A DNA stretch of 47,191 nt. Source: Betaproteobacteria bacterium. Lineage in GTDB: Bacteria; Pseudomonadota; Gammaproteobacteria; Burkholderiales; SG8-39. The DNA is taken from NCBI GenBank assembly GCA_004297625.1, contig SCTY01000036.1, positions 1-47,191 on the forward strand. Direction: 5' to 3'. The notes below the pieces were generated by a model, which had not been told where the DNA came from, made no database searches, and saw only the letters and a program-made list of their open reading frames with translations. The translations under genes and the position numbers were made by a program. Below, piece after piece: positions 30,954-37,160 of this stretch (the stretch's first letter is position 1; every line of letters begins with the position of its first letter).

Positions 30954-31795
30954 TAGGCCGCCCGCTGGGCGAAGGCGCGACGCTTGATCTGCGCGAGGAA
31001 TTCGTAGGTGGCCTTCCTCGCCGCGAGCGGCAGCATCGCGTAGAGGTTGTGCATCACGACCATCGCGAGCGCCGGCACGAAGTAGCCGTAGTTGTGCCGG
31101 TGTCGCCACACAATGCGGAGCGCGCAGCGCGTGCTCACGCGCATGGTGCGATAGGTGGCCCCATCGCGCCATACACGATACGAGCCGAAATACTGCTGGA
31201 AGTTGTAGAACTCGCCGACGCACCCGAGCTTGAGCCAGAAATCCCAGTCCGCGAAGCCGTCGAGCGTTTCCTCGTAAAGCCCGATCATGAAGGCGGCGTC
31301 GCGACGGTACATGCATGTCGTGTGCACCATCGGGTTCGCCATCAGCGCTCGGCGCTTGATGTCGGCATCGTGCTCGGGCTTGAGGTAGCGCATCACCTCG
31401 CACCCGGTCTCGTCGGTGGCGACGATGCCGCCGCTGCAGCCCACCACGCCTGGATGCGCCTCAAGGTAGGCGAGCTGCTTCTCGAGCTTCGCCTCATCGG
31501 TCCACAGGTCGTCGTCGTCGAGGATGGCGATGTATGGCGCAATCGCCGCACGAACGCCGAGGTTCGTCGCGCGGGCAATGTTGCCCTTTACCGGCTGGTG
31601 TGCGTACTGGATCCGATCGTCGGCGCGCTGCAGTTCGAGGATGGCATGACGGGTCGCTTCATCACGCCCGTCCTGAACGATCACGATCTCCAGATCCTTG
31701 AGCGTCTGCCGCTGGATGCTCTTCACGGCCTCGCGCAGGTACGCCGGCCGGTTCATTGTACAAATTACAACGCTGATGCGAGGCTGCCACATCAT
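30953..31795 (-). CDS. Family 2 glycosyltransferase
   Basis: 280 aa, ATG 31795. GT-A fold of family GT2: N-terminal PRISVVICTMNRPAYL, then the nucleotide-sugar and metal site IAILDDDDLWTDEAKL (DxD, about 90-105), and GFADWDFWLKLG near 185-195 (ED/WD catalytic region). No long membrane anchor, though the last 50 residues are moderately hydrophobic (YFVPALAMVVMHNLYAML). It probably adds a sugar to a surface glycan. First of three coupled genes (GT2, deacetylase, methyltransferase) that follow the lysis genes. Confidence 0.9.
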   Translation of the reverse strand: MMWQPRISVVICTMNRPAYLREAVKSIQRQTLKDLEIVIVQDGRDEATRHAILELQRADDRIQYAHQPVKGNIARATNLGVRAAIAPYIAILDDDDLWTDEAKLEKQLAYLEAHPGVVGCSGGIVATDETGCEVMRYLKPEHDADIKRRALMANPMVHTTCMYRRDAAFMIGLYEETLDGFADWDFWLKLGCVGEFYNFQQYFGSYRVWRDGATYRTMRVSTRCALRIVWRHRHNYGYFVPALAMVVMHNLYAMLPLAARKATYEFLAQIKRRAFAQRAA

Positions 31796-31893
31796 CGCTT
31801 CCTTCGGAGCGGGCCCTCGATGAACACCGCGGCCGCGACGCCAATCGGCGCGGCGATGAGGATCACCCAGTAATAGCTTCTTATGGTCGGCAT
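31792..31893 (-). CDS. 33-aa single-span membrane peptide
   Basis: ATG 31893 with a GGGGGA ribosome site; its stop overlaps the GT2 ATG as ATGA. It reads MPTIRSYY, a hydrophobic span WVILIAAPIGVAAAVFI and a basic tail EGPLRRKR. It could be a membrane partner for the following glycosyltransferase. Upstream, 31894-31955 holds a CCCGCGCGCGGG palindrome (31940-31951) and a TAGAAT -10-like sequence without a clear -35. Confidence 0.5.
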   Translation of the reverse strand: MPTIRSYYWVILIAAPIGVAAAVFIEGPLRRKR

Positions 31894-31955
31894 CAATTCC
31901 CCCACCGTCATAAGGCAGGGATTCTAGCCGATGAGCGCCCCCGCGCGCGGGTGAG

Positions 31956-32486
31956 CTATCGCCCGTTGGGCATCTGGGCGATCAACCCGTCTTTTTCCTT
32001 GCTTCCGCGGCTCGAACCGAACTCGAAGTCGAACGCAGTGCCGATGTTGCGTGCGAACATGCCGCCGATCGTGAGTAGGAACCCCCCCACGGCGCTCGCG
32101 CCGTCGACCTTACCGAGAGAGAGCAGTCCGGCGATGGCGATTACCGCGACGAAGGCACATATCAGCATCACGTCTGCTCGACGATTCTGGCCAGCATTCA
32201 CCTTGCGCACCTCGACATCGCGCGCTCGGGCGTTCGCGCGGTCGGCGAGGTAGACCTTCTCGAGCTCGGTGTCGGCGGCGAGCACCGCAAGGTTGAACTG
32301 CTGCGCGAACTGCTGATTTTCGCGCATGGCGGCAAGCGCGGCCTCGGGCGACTGCGTTCCAGTGACCGTCTGCGCGATCTGCACGACGCGCTCGGCCATG
32401 GCAACCGGTTTTTCGCCTACACCGAAGTAGCGAAGGATCGAGGGAGCAAACTGCGCAAGGCTGAGTGCGATCGTGATCGGGTCCAT
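31956..32486 (-). CDS. 3TM-type holin-like protein
   Basis: 176 aa. The start MDPITIALSLAQFAPSILRYFG and the later MAERVVQIAQTVTG, LADRANARARDVEVRK and two hydrophobic spans (VMLICAFVAVIAIAGLLSL and ASAVGGFLLTIGGMFA) match the phage/GTA holin family with C-terminal spans (GTA_holin_3TM type). It would form the inner-membrane hole that releases the endolysin encoded next to it. Starts with TGATG overlap on the endolysin gene. Confidence 0.8.
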   Translation of the reverse strand: MDPITIALSLAQFAPSILRYFGVGEKPVAMAERVVQIAQTVTGTQSPEAALAAMRENQQFAQQFNLAVLAADTELEKVYLADRANARARDVEVRKVNAGQNRRADVMLICAFVAVIAIAGLLSLGKVDGASAVGGFLLTIGGMFARNIGTAFDFEFGSSRGSKEKDGLIAQMPNGR

Positions 32487-32863
32487 CAGTAGCTCCAGAT
32501 CCAGGGCCGGGGCTGGCCTTCGGCCGCCGGCAAGTCGTCGATGTGGATGAAGCGACCGGCGCCCTTCTGCTGCACGCCGATGCCAGTGAAGCCCTCCTCG
32601 AGCGCGATGCGCACGAGGTCGAGCGCCCGGTTGCCGATCACCGCGAAGTCGACCGCCCGGCCGGTGGTGTGCGGTCCCTTCTCGCCAGTCTTGCTAACCT
32701 TGGCGTTGTAGGCTGCACAGCGCGCACAGCTCGTCACCGGAAGCGGCAAGCCGAAGCGCACGCGCACCCGCTCTACCTTGTCCATGAAGTCGCGCTCCGG
32801 CAGCATTCCGCAGCCGCACTTGCAGGCGAGCTCGGCGCTCGAGAAGTGCTCGGTGAACTTCAC
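32486..32863 (-). CDS. M15-type peptidase endolysin
   Basis: Cuts peptide bridges of peptidoglycan. 125 aa from GTG 32863 (GTGA overlap). The N-terminal LACKCGCG is usual for the Peptidase_M15_3 group. Zinc ligands: His65 and Asp72 in PHTTGRAVDF and His107 in RFIHIDD. SCARC at 45-49 sits where the family has a SGYR-type loop. No signal peptide, so release relies on the holin. Part of the lysis block with the 84-, 149- and 176-aa proteins. Confidence 0.88.
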   Translation of the reverse strand: MKFTEHFSSAELACKCGCGMLPERDFMDKVERVRVRFGLPLPVTSCARCAAYNAKVSKTGEKGPHTTGRAVDFAVIGNRALDLVRIALEEGFTGIGVQQKGAGRFIHIDDLPAAEGQPRPWIWSY

Positions 32864-33309
32864 GACTCAGTGCCGAACATCGGATCCAGGTTGCCACGCC
32901 CCATCTGGCAGCTCTGCGCGACCGCGCTTGCGAGGTCCATGGGCGCGATGCCCTGCACTTCCTTGCGCGCGGCGAAACGCACCGCGGCGACCATGAGTTC
33001 GCGCCACTTGTTCGCTTCGCCCCCCCCCAGTGCCTCGGCGTAGGCGTCCTCCATCACTGCCGCGCGCTTCTCGGCGGCTACCTCGTTCTTTCGAAGCGCT
33101 GCGGCCATGAGCACCATGTCGGCGACGAGGCTGCATTCCTGAGCGCTCGACACGTGCGGCGCCGCGTGAGCATGCTTCACCGCCAGGAGGGCGACTAGGC
33201 CGATGAATGCGACCGCCATGAGCGCCACGCCGATGACGCGCCGAAGGTAAGCGCGCTGCTCGCGCGCGTCGGCGAGGTCAAGCTCGGAACCGCGAACGAA
33301 GTTCAGCAT
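32860..33309 (-). CDS. Lysis-region protein with N-terminal membrane anchor
   Basis: 149 aa from ATG 33309, which has an AGAGGGGG ribosome site; a longer reading from 33354 lies within the previous gene. Residues ~22-40 (VIGVALMAVAFIGLVALLAV) are a membrane span or uncleaved signal followed by AHAAPH, then a periplasmic helical part with two Cys (QECSLVADM, VAQSCQMG). Inner-membrane spanin is a possible role by position between holin-like and endolysin genes, but no outer-membrane partner is identified. Confidence 0.65.
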   Translation of the reverse strand: MLNFVRGSELDLADAREQRAYLRRVIGVALMAVAFIGLVALLAVKHAHAAPHVSSAQECSLVADMVLMAAALRKNEVAAEKRAAVMEDAYAEALGGGEANKWRELMVAAVRFAARKEVQGIAPMDLASAVAQSCQMGRGNLDPMFGTES

Positions 33310-33310
33310 G

Positions 33311-33565
33311 TCAGCCCCCTCTTGTGAGTAGTCTTTCCGCTGCCGCCACGACAAGCGCCACGAGGCCGGCGAGGCCCCCAGCCATCGCGAGCAGCGCCGC
33401 CTTTGCGCCCTTCGCCTGGTTGAGATCCGCGTGCGCCTGCGCGATCTGGTCGTCGATCTTCTCGTGGCGCTTGTCGTGCGCCTCGATGTAGTCGCGCATC
33501 ATGGTGGTGAGCGAGTCGACCTTACCCCCAACCTCGCCGACCATCCTGTGCAGGTCGTCGTTCAT
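33311..33565 (-). CDS. Coiled-coil plus membrane-span protein, holin/antiholin candidate
   Basis: 84 aa. The first 50 residues form a coiled coil (GEVGGKVDSLTTMMRDYIE, DDQIAQAHADLNQ), then one hydrophobic span AALLAMAGGLAGLVALVVAA and a short basic end. This shape is common for proteins in phage lysis blocks, for example single-span holins or pinholins. The downstream stop is two bases before the next gene's ATG. Confidence 0.6.
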   Translation of the reverse strand: MNDDLHRMVGEVGGKVDSLTTMMRDYIEAHDKRHEKIDDQIAQAHADLNQAKGAKAALLAMAGGLAGLVALVVAAAERLLTRGG

Positions 33566-33575
33566 CGGGCATCCC

Positions 33576-35195
33576 CTAGTGCGATCGCCCGACCACGCCT
33601 CGCAGCATGGCGTCGAACGCCTTCACCTTCGAAACAGTGAGCTCCTCCGCGAACACGCCGAGGTACGCATACGGACCCTTGAACGGGTAGCGCGTGCCGC
33701 CAGACGTGAAGTAAGTTCCGAAGACCGCTGTCAGGTTCTCCATCGCCGTGTAGGCGCCGGAGTTGCTGTCGATGTCATCGACCCGCACACCGTCGCGGTA
33801 GAGCTTGATGCCCAAAGCAACGGCCGAGCCGCTGTAGGTCATGATGTAGGTGTGCCATCCTCCGGTGTCGCTCAGTGCCGTGTTATAGGCGCGGCCAATA
33901 TAGCCGGCCGAGCTGTTGTCGAACATCCTGGCGATGAGAACGCCAGTGCCGTCGGTGTAGAAGATATATTCCTTGTCGCCGCCGCCGGCATCGTTGAACT
34001 TGGCCGCAAGGGTCATGTCCAGCGTGTTCGCCGGCTTCACCAGCGCCACGATGGAGAAGGCGCTGTCGGTGGCGCCGTTGCCGAAGGTGAAGTCGTTATG
34101 GTCGGCTACGTCCGCGTAGTGCGATCCGGTGGTGAAATCGATGTACTGCTTGCGGCCGGCGATCCGCGGTGTCAGCCCTTTGACGTCGGTATCGCTCGTG
34201 AGGTTATGCGCCAGCGGGCCTTTATCGGAAATCGTCGTGCCACTCGATGCATCGAAGACCCACAGGCCTCGCACGTTCGCGCCGACGATGGCGTAAGTGT
34301 CGGCGATCAGCCTGCCCTTGGTCGCCTCGACATCCAAATTGACGACGTTCGACGAATACAGCCCGAGTCCATTCACACCGTCGTGGTAGGCGTCGATGAC
34401 GATGTTGTCGTAGAGCGCGTCGGACTCGACCGCGTAGCGCGTATTGGCCTCGATCGTTCCGCCCAGCCAGTTGATATGCGTGACGTAGGTTTCGAAATCG
34501 AGACCGCTACCTGTGTTCTGCTCGCTCACGCTGTTCGTGAACGTGATGAGCCCCGCGTTCTTCAGGTGCGCGCCGTGCGAAGTATTCGACTGGAACCAGC
34601 ATGAGTCGCACTGCAGCGTGGAGACGAGATTCAATGACGAGGTGCCGACGACGTCGAGGCCGTACAGGTTCGAGGTCGCTGTGAAGTTCGAGAGGATGTT
34701 CCCGTAGCCGTTTGTGTTGAACCTCACACCGGCGCGCGTTGCATTTTTCGCGATGACCTGCACGATGCGCCCGCGGCTTGAGGACGTGATCGAAATCGCG
34801 TCCGCCGTGCCGGTGACGTTCGTCATGTCGACCGTGAGGTACTCGATGGCGAAATCCGTCGCGCTCGAAATGGTAATGGCGTGGAAACCGGAGCCGGTCG
34901 GCTTGATGATCGTTCCGGTCTTGCTCGAGCCGCGCAGAACCACGCCGGTCGGTAGCGTGATCGTGGCCGAGGTCTTGCAGGTGCGTGCGGGTAACTTGAC
35001 GATGCCGCCGGAGGTGGTGACGGCCGTTACCGCCTTGTTGATGGCGGCGATGTCGTCGGTGGTCGTGTCACATTTGGCACCGTAGGTTTCGACGCTCACT
35101 TCCGACGGGGCCGCTGCGATGTTGCCAGTGCCGAGGACGAGCGCGGCCAGAACGACGAACCACCAACGCATGAAGGTATTGAGCTTCATTGTCAT
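33576..35195 (-). CDS. Tailspike-like protein with signal peptide, beta-helix and LamG-like domain
   Basis: 539 aa. Residues 1-30 look like a Sec signal peptide (MRWWFVVLAALVLGTG then IAAAPS). Residues ~35-320 are a pectate-lyase-type beta-helix: VSVETYGAKCDTTTDDIAAI opening and many short N/T/S-rich repeats. Residues ~360-530 look like a concanavalin/LamG fold (YIDFTTGSHYADVADHNDFT, WHTYIMTYSGSAVALGIKLY). Likely binds and perhaps cleaves host surface polysaccharide. The in-frame upstream 90-aa gene ends with TAG only six bases before this start; ATG 35189 has the better-spaced ribosome site. Confidence 0.8.
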   Translation of the reverse strand: MTMKLNTFMRWWFVVLAALVLGTGNIAAAPSEVSVETYGAKCDTTTDDIAAINKAVTAVTTSGGIVKLPARTCKTSATITLPTGVVLRGSSKTGTIIKPTGSGFHAITISSATDFAIEYLTVDMTNVTGTADAISITSSSRGRIVQVIAKNATRAGVRFNTNGYGNILSNFTATSNLYGLDVVGTSSLNLVSTLQCDSCWFQSNTSHGAHLKNAGLITFTNSVSEQNTGSGLDFETYVTHINWLGGTIEANTRYAVESDALYDNIVIDAYHDGVNGLGLYSSNVVNLDVEATKGRLIADTYAIVGANVRGLWVFDASSGTTISDKGPLAHNLTSDTDVKGLTPRIAGRKQYIDFTTGSHYADVADHNDFTFGNGATDSAFSIVALVKPANTLDMTLAAKFNDAGGGDKEYIFYTDGTGVLIARMFDNSSAGYIGRAYNTALSDTGGWHTYIMTYSGSAVALGIKLYRDGVRVDDIDSNSGAYTAMENLTAVFGTYFTSGGTRYPFKGPYAYLGVFAEELTVSKVKAFDAMLRGVVGRSH

Positions 35196-35201
35196 CTGCC
35201 C

Positions 35202-35474
35202 CTAAAAAAGCTTCTTGAACCGCCCAACGCCACCGGCGTCGAGCTGAATGATCGTGCCGCCGTCGTCGGCGGTCGCGTCGGCAGAGTCCCACCAGTAAAA
35301 GCCGCCGCCGCCATCGCCGGCAGTCGCGAAGCCCCTCACGAGGTAAGTCGCTTTCCCGGAAGGCTTCGCCATGGCCTTGAGCGCAGCGACGCTGTCGACC
35401 ACGCCGATGCCGTTGCGCTGCGTCTCCAAGGCAAAGAGCGCGCGCAGCGAACGGAAGTCGAGGCCGCCGAGCAT
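35202..35474 (-). CDS. Spike adaptor-like domain, separate small gene
   Basis: 90 aa. VVDSVAALKAMAKPSGKATY, VRGFATAGDGGGGFYWWD and a final GGVGRFKKLF are the well-known segment (WxxGF..GDGGGG.F.W...GR.K) that precedes the beta-helix in many tail spikes. Here it ends at TAG within CTTTTTTAG, and the beta-helix gene follows in the same frame after GGG CAG ATG. So the usual single polypeptide is divided by one stop codon. TAATG overlap with the previous gene at its start. Confidence 0.75.
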   Translation of the reverse strand: MLGGLDFRSLRALFALETQRNGIGVVDSVAALKAMAKPSGKATYLVRGFATAGDGGGGFYWWDSADATADDGGTIIQLDAGGVGRFKKLF

Positions 35475-35890
35475 TAGGTGAAGTCCCCAACCTCGGAGAA
35501 GATGTAGATCGTCTTCCCGGCTGTGACGGCGACCTTCGACTTGAACTTGAGGTCGGACCCCGTCGCGAGGTCGATGAACTTCGCGATTCCGTCGGATTGC
35601 AGACCTGGCATGCGCGTGCCTGCAAGGCCGTTCACTGCGTTCGTCGCACCATCCGTGCCTGCGCCGGCGGCCACCGCGATCTCACCGAGCACGTGGTCCA
35701 CGCCGCCGATCGTCACGCAGACCTGCAGCGTCTGCGCCGCGGTGTCGTCCGACGTGATGTGCAGCGCCTTGACTCGCGTTCCGGCAGCAACGGGCGCGAC
35801 GCCGAGCGTCTTAAACGCGGTGCCATCGGCGTTCTGGATGCGAATCGCCGGGTTGCGGACAGTGCTGATGAGGGTCGGGTTTGCGCTCAT
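35474..35890 (-). CDS. Probable virion protein of tail-fibre block
   Basis: 138 aa, Ala/Thr/Val/Gly-rich and mainly beta (PAIRIQNADGTAFKTLGV, ITSDDTAAQTLQVCV, FKSKVAVTAGKTIYIFSEV). This composition is usual in phage tail and decoration proteins. Located between the stalk-like 179-aa protein and the spike adaptor. No specific family named. Confidence 0.65.
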   Translation of the reverse strand: MSANPTLISTVRNPAIRIQNADGTAFKTLGVAPVAAGTRVKALHITSDDTAAQTLQVCVTIGGVDHVLGEIAVAAGAGTDGATNAVNGLAGTRMPGLQSDGIAKFIDLATGSDLKFKSKVAVTAGKTIYIFSEVGDFT

Positions 35891-35893
35891 GGA

Positions 35894-36433
35894 TTAGAGC
35901 CCGTTATAGAGTTGGTGGTTAAGGATCGCGATGCTGGGGCGCAGCTCGTCGTCGAGCTCCTGGATCGCAGCCTGTACGGTGACCGCAGAGATCTTCGAGG
36001 TCGGAGCAAAGCTCGTCGTCGCGGCGGTCGCGTTCGCAGTGACCTGGCCCCACTTATCCGCCGCAAGATCATCGGCGAAGACTCCGGCGGTGTGCGCCGT
36101 CATGCAGACGTAGACGATGCCGCTTTGCTTGACGAGGTCGCCCTTCGCGTAGACCGTGCCGGTGAGCCAGGCGCCGCGTACCGCCCAAGCCGTGCTCGAG
36201 AGAAGCGCGAGGACCTCGCTCGAGAGCGTCTGGATGAGCACGGTGCCGTCGAGCAGCGCGCCGTCGTCGCGCTGAATGAGCGCGAGGTTCGTGAGGATCT
36301 GGTCGAGCGTGCTCTTGATCGCGGTGAACAGACCGTCCAGCGCGGCGGTGCGCACGCTCGCGCGACCAGCGACGGCGTTCGCTTCTTCGTCGCTGAAGTC
36401 GACCGTGATGACGAATTGAACGGGCTGCGCCAT
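35894..36433 (-). CDS. Fibre/stalk protein with carbohydrate-binding-like segment
   Basis: 179 aa, good ribosome site (GGAGG). N-terminus is helical and probably coiled (ALDGLFTAIKSTLDQILTNL); the centre WLTGTVYAKGDLVKQSGIVY with a later Trp in AADKWGQVT follows the W..g..Y..Gd.V...g..y.c...H..g.F..D.a..KW pattern of small chitin-binding-like modules found in phage fibres. C-terminus ends in a short helix. Likely links tail and spike. Confidence 0.7.
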   Translation of the reverse strand: MAQPVQFVITVDFSDEEANAVAGRASVRTAALDGLFTAIKSTLDQILTNLALIQRDDGALLDGTVLIQTLSSEVLALLSSTAWAVRGAWLTGTVYAKGDLVKQSGIVYVCMTAHTAGVFADDLAADKWGQVTANATAATTSFAPTSKISAVTVQAAIQELDDELRPSIAILNHQLYNGL

Positions 36434-36436
36434 TTC

Positions 36437-36616
36437 TTATTGGCCTCCGTCGGCGAGCCGAGAATAGGATTTAAGCGCCCACGAATAAAGCGCGAGCCCC
36501 GAGGAGCGGCGCGGAAGCGAACGCAGCGCGGCGTCAGCGGGCACCTCGGCGGCTGGCAGCGCGCAAGGCACATCGCCACGCAACGAGCACTGCAGCGCCG
36601 TCCTCGAGATCGTCAT
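36437..36616 (-). CDS. 59-aa small protein
   Basis: ATG 36616 overlaps the preceding stop as ATGA. The sequence is Ala/Leu/Arg/Pro-rich (SRTALQCSLRGDVPCALPAA, RSLPRRSSGLALYSWALKS), with two cysteines. The ribosome site of the next gene lies in its last codons. Coupling supports expression; function unknown. Confidence 0.45.
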   Translation of the reverse strand: MTISRTALQCSLRGDVPCALPAAEVPADAALRSLPRRSSGLALYSWALKSYSRLADGGQ

Positions 36617-36948
36617 TTCGAGTAGCCCAGCCCCTTGTCGATCGCGTCCTTCATGTCCGGCTCTTTCTCCTCCGGCTCGTCGTCCTTACCGGCGTAGGCC
36701 TCGACCACGCGCAGCTCGACGCGCAATTCGTTCCGGTTGCTCCACGGGTCGTTGTCAGCCGATTGGCGAGACTCGAGCCCGCGCACCGTGCCCTTGAGCT
36801 CCACAACTACCTGGCCGCCGACTTCCAGGGCGGCGATGATCTCCGGCGAGACCGGGATCGACACGGTCGGGTAGCGCTTCGCTTTCTTCCTCGGCGACTC
36901 CATCGCCGTCATGTGGTCCGGCTCTGGCTTGACTTTGTAGACGGGCAT
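36613..36948 (-). CDS. Small protein with C-terminal GLGYSK motif
   Basis: 111 aa with a GAGG site before ATG 36948. A basic N-terminus, a beta-rich centre (YPTVSIPVSPEIIAALEVGG, VVVELKGTVRGLESR) and an acidic linker lead to the end DMKDAIDKGLGYSK. The last 14 residues strongly resemble the scaffold C-terminus (DMLEAINQGLGYAK), so both proteins may dock on the same partner. The gene lies after the ejection-protein block; a virion or assembly role is inferred. Confidence 0.7.
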   Translation of the reverse strand: MPVYKVKPEPDHMTAMESPRKKAKRYPTVSIPVSPEIIAALEVGGQVVVELKGTVRGLESRQSADNDPWSNRNELRVELRVVEAYAGKDDEPEEKEPDMKDAIDKGLGYSK

Positions 36949-36995
36949 AGGGGCCTCGGTTGCGCGTGCGCTGTTATTGGGCGTAGGCTTGCGCC

Positions 36996-37160
36996 ATGCC
37001 CGGGTTCGAAATCGACGGCGACAAGCTCAGGAGCGCCCTGCCGGCGCCGACTTCGAGCACCTGGGACGACATCAAGATGGTCGCGTTCGTCATTGCAGGG
37101 CCGCTGCTCCTTCTGGGGTCTGTGCTCCTGCTCGTGGTATCGCTGCTCGCACGTCTTTGA
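36996..37160 (+). CDS. 54-aa membrane peptide on the plus strand, against the late genes
   Basis: ATG 36996 to TGA 37160, overlapping by 71 bases the end of the 703-aa ejection gene on the other strand. The first 30 residues are soluble (MPGFEIDGDKLRSALPAPTS), the rest strongly hydrophobic (VAFVIAGPLLLLGSVLLLVV) with a basic end. Codons favour G/C in third position as in real genes. Weak -35/-10 candidates are TTGCGC (36960) and TAGGCT (36984). It may be an independently expressed moron, possibly in the prophage state. A chance frame cannot be excluded. Confidence 0.45.
   Translation: MPGFEIDGDKLRSALPAPTSSTWDDIKMVAFVIAGPLLLLGSVLLLVVSLLARL

Noticed and set aside
30228..30956. 242-aa plus-strand frame opposite the deacetylase
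   Set aside because: Antisense to a gene with complete NodB motifs and no recognisable content of its own.
31894..31955. Separate promoter for the glycan cassette
   Set aside because: TAGAAT resembles a -10 box, but the bases where a -35 should lie are GC-only. Noted in the gene entry but not called.
33501..34604. 367-aa plus-strand frame opposite the spike
   Set aside because: The spike frame has coherent domains; the antisense frame shows only Val/Arg/Asp-rich sequence.
33000..36000. Possible diversity-generating retroelement near the tail fibre genes, as in BPP-1
   Set aside because: No reverse transcriptase frame and no repeated template/variable sequence were seen in or near the fibre block.
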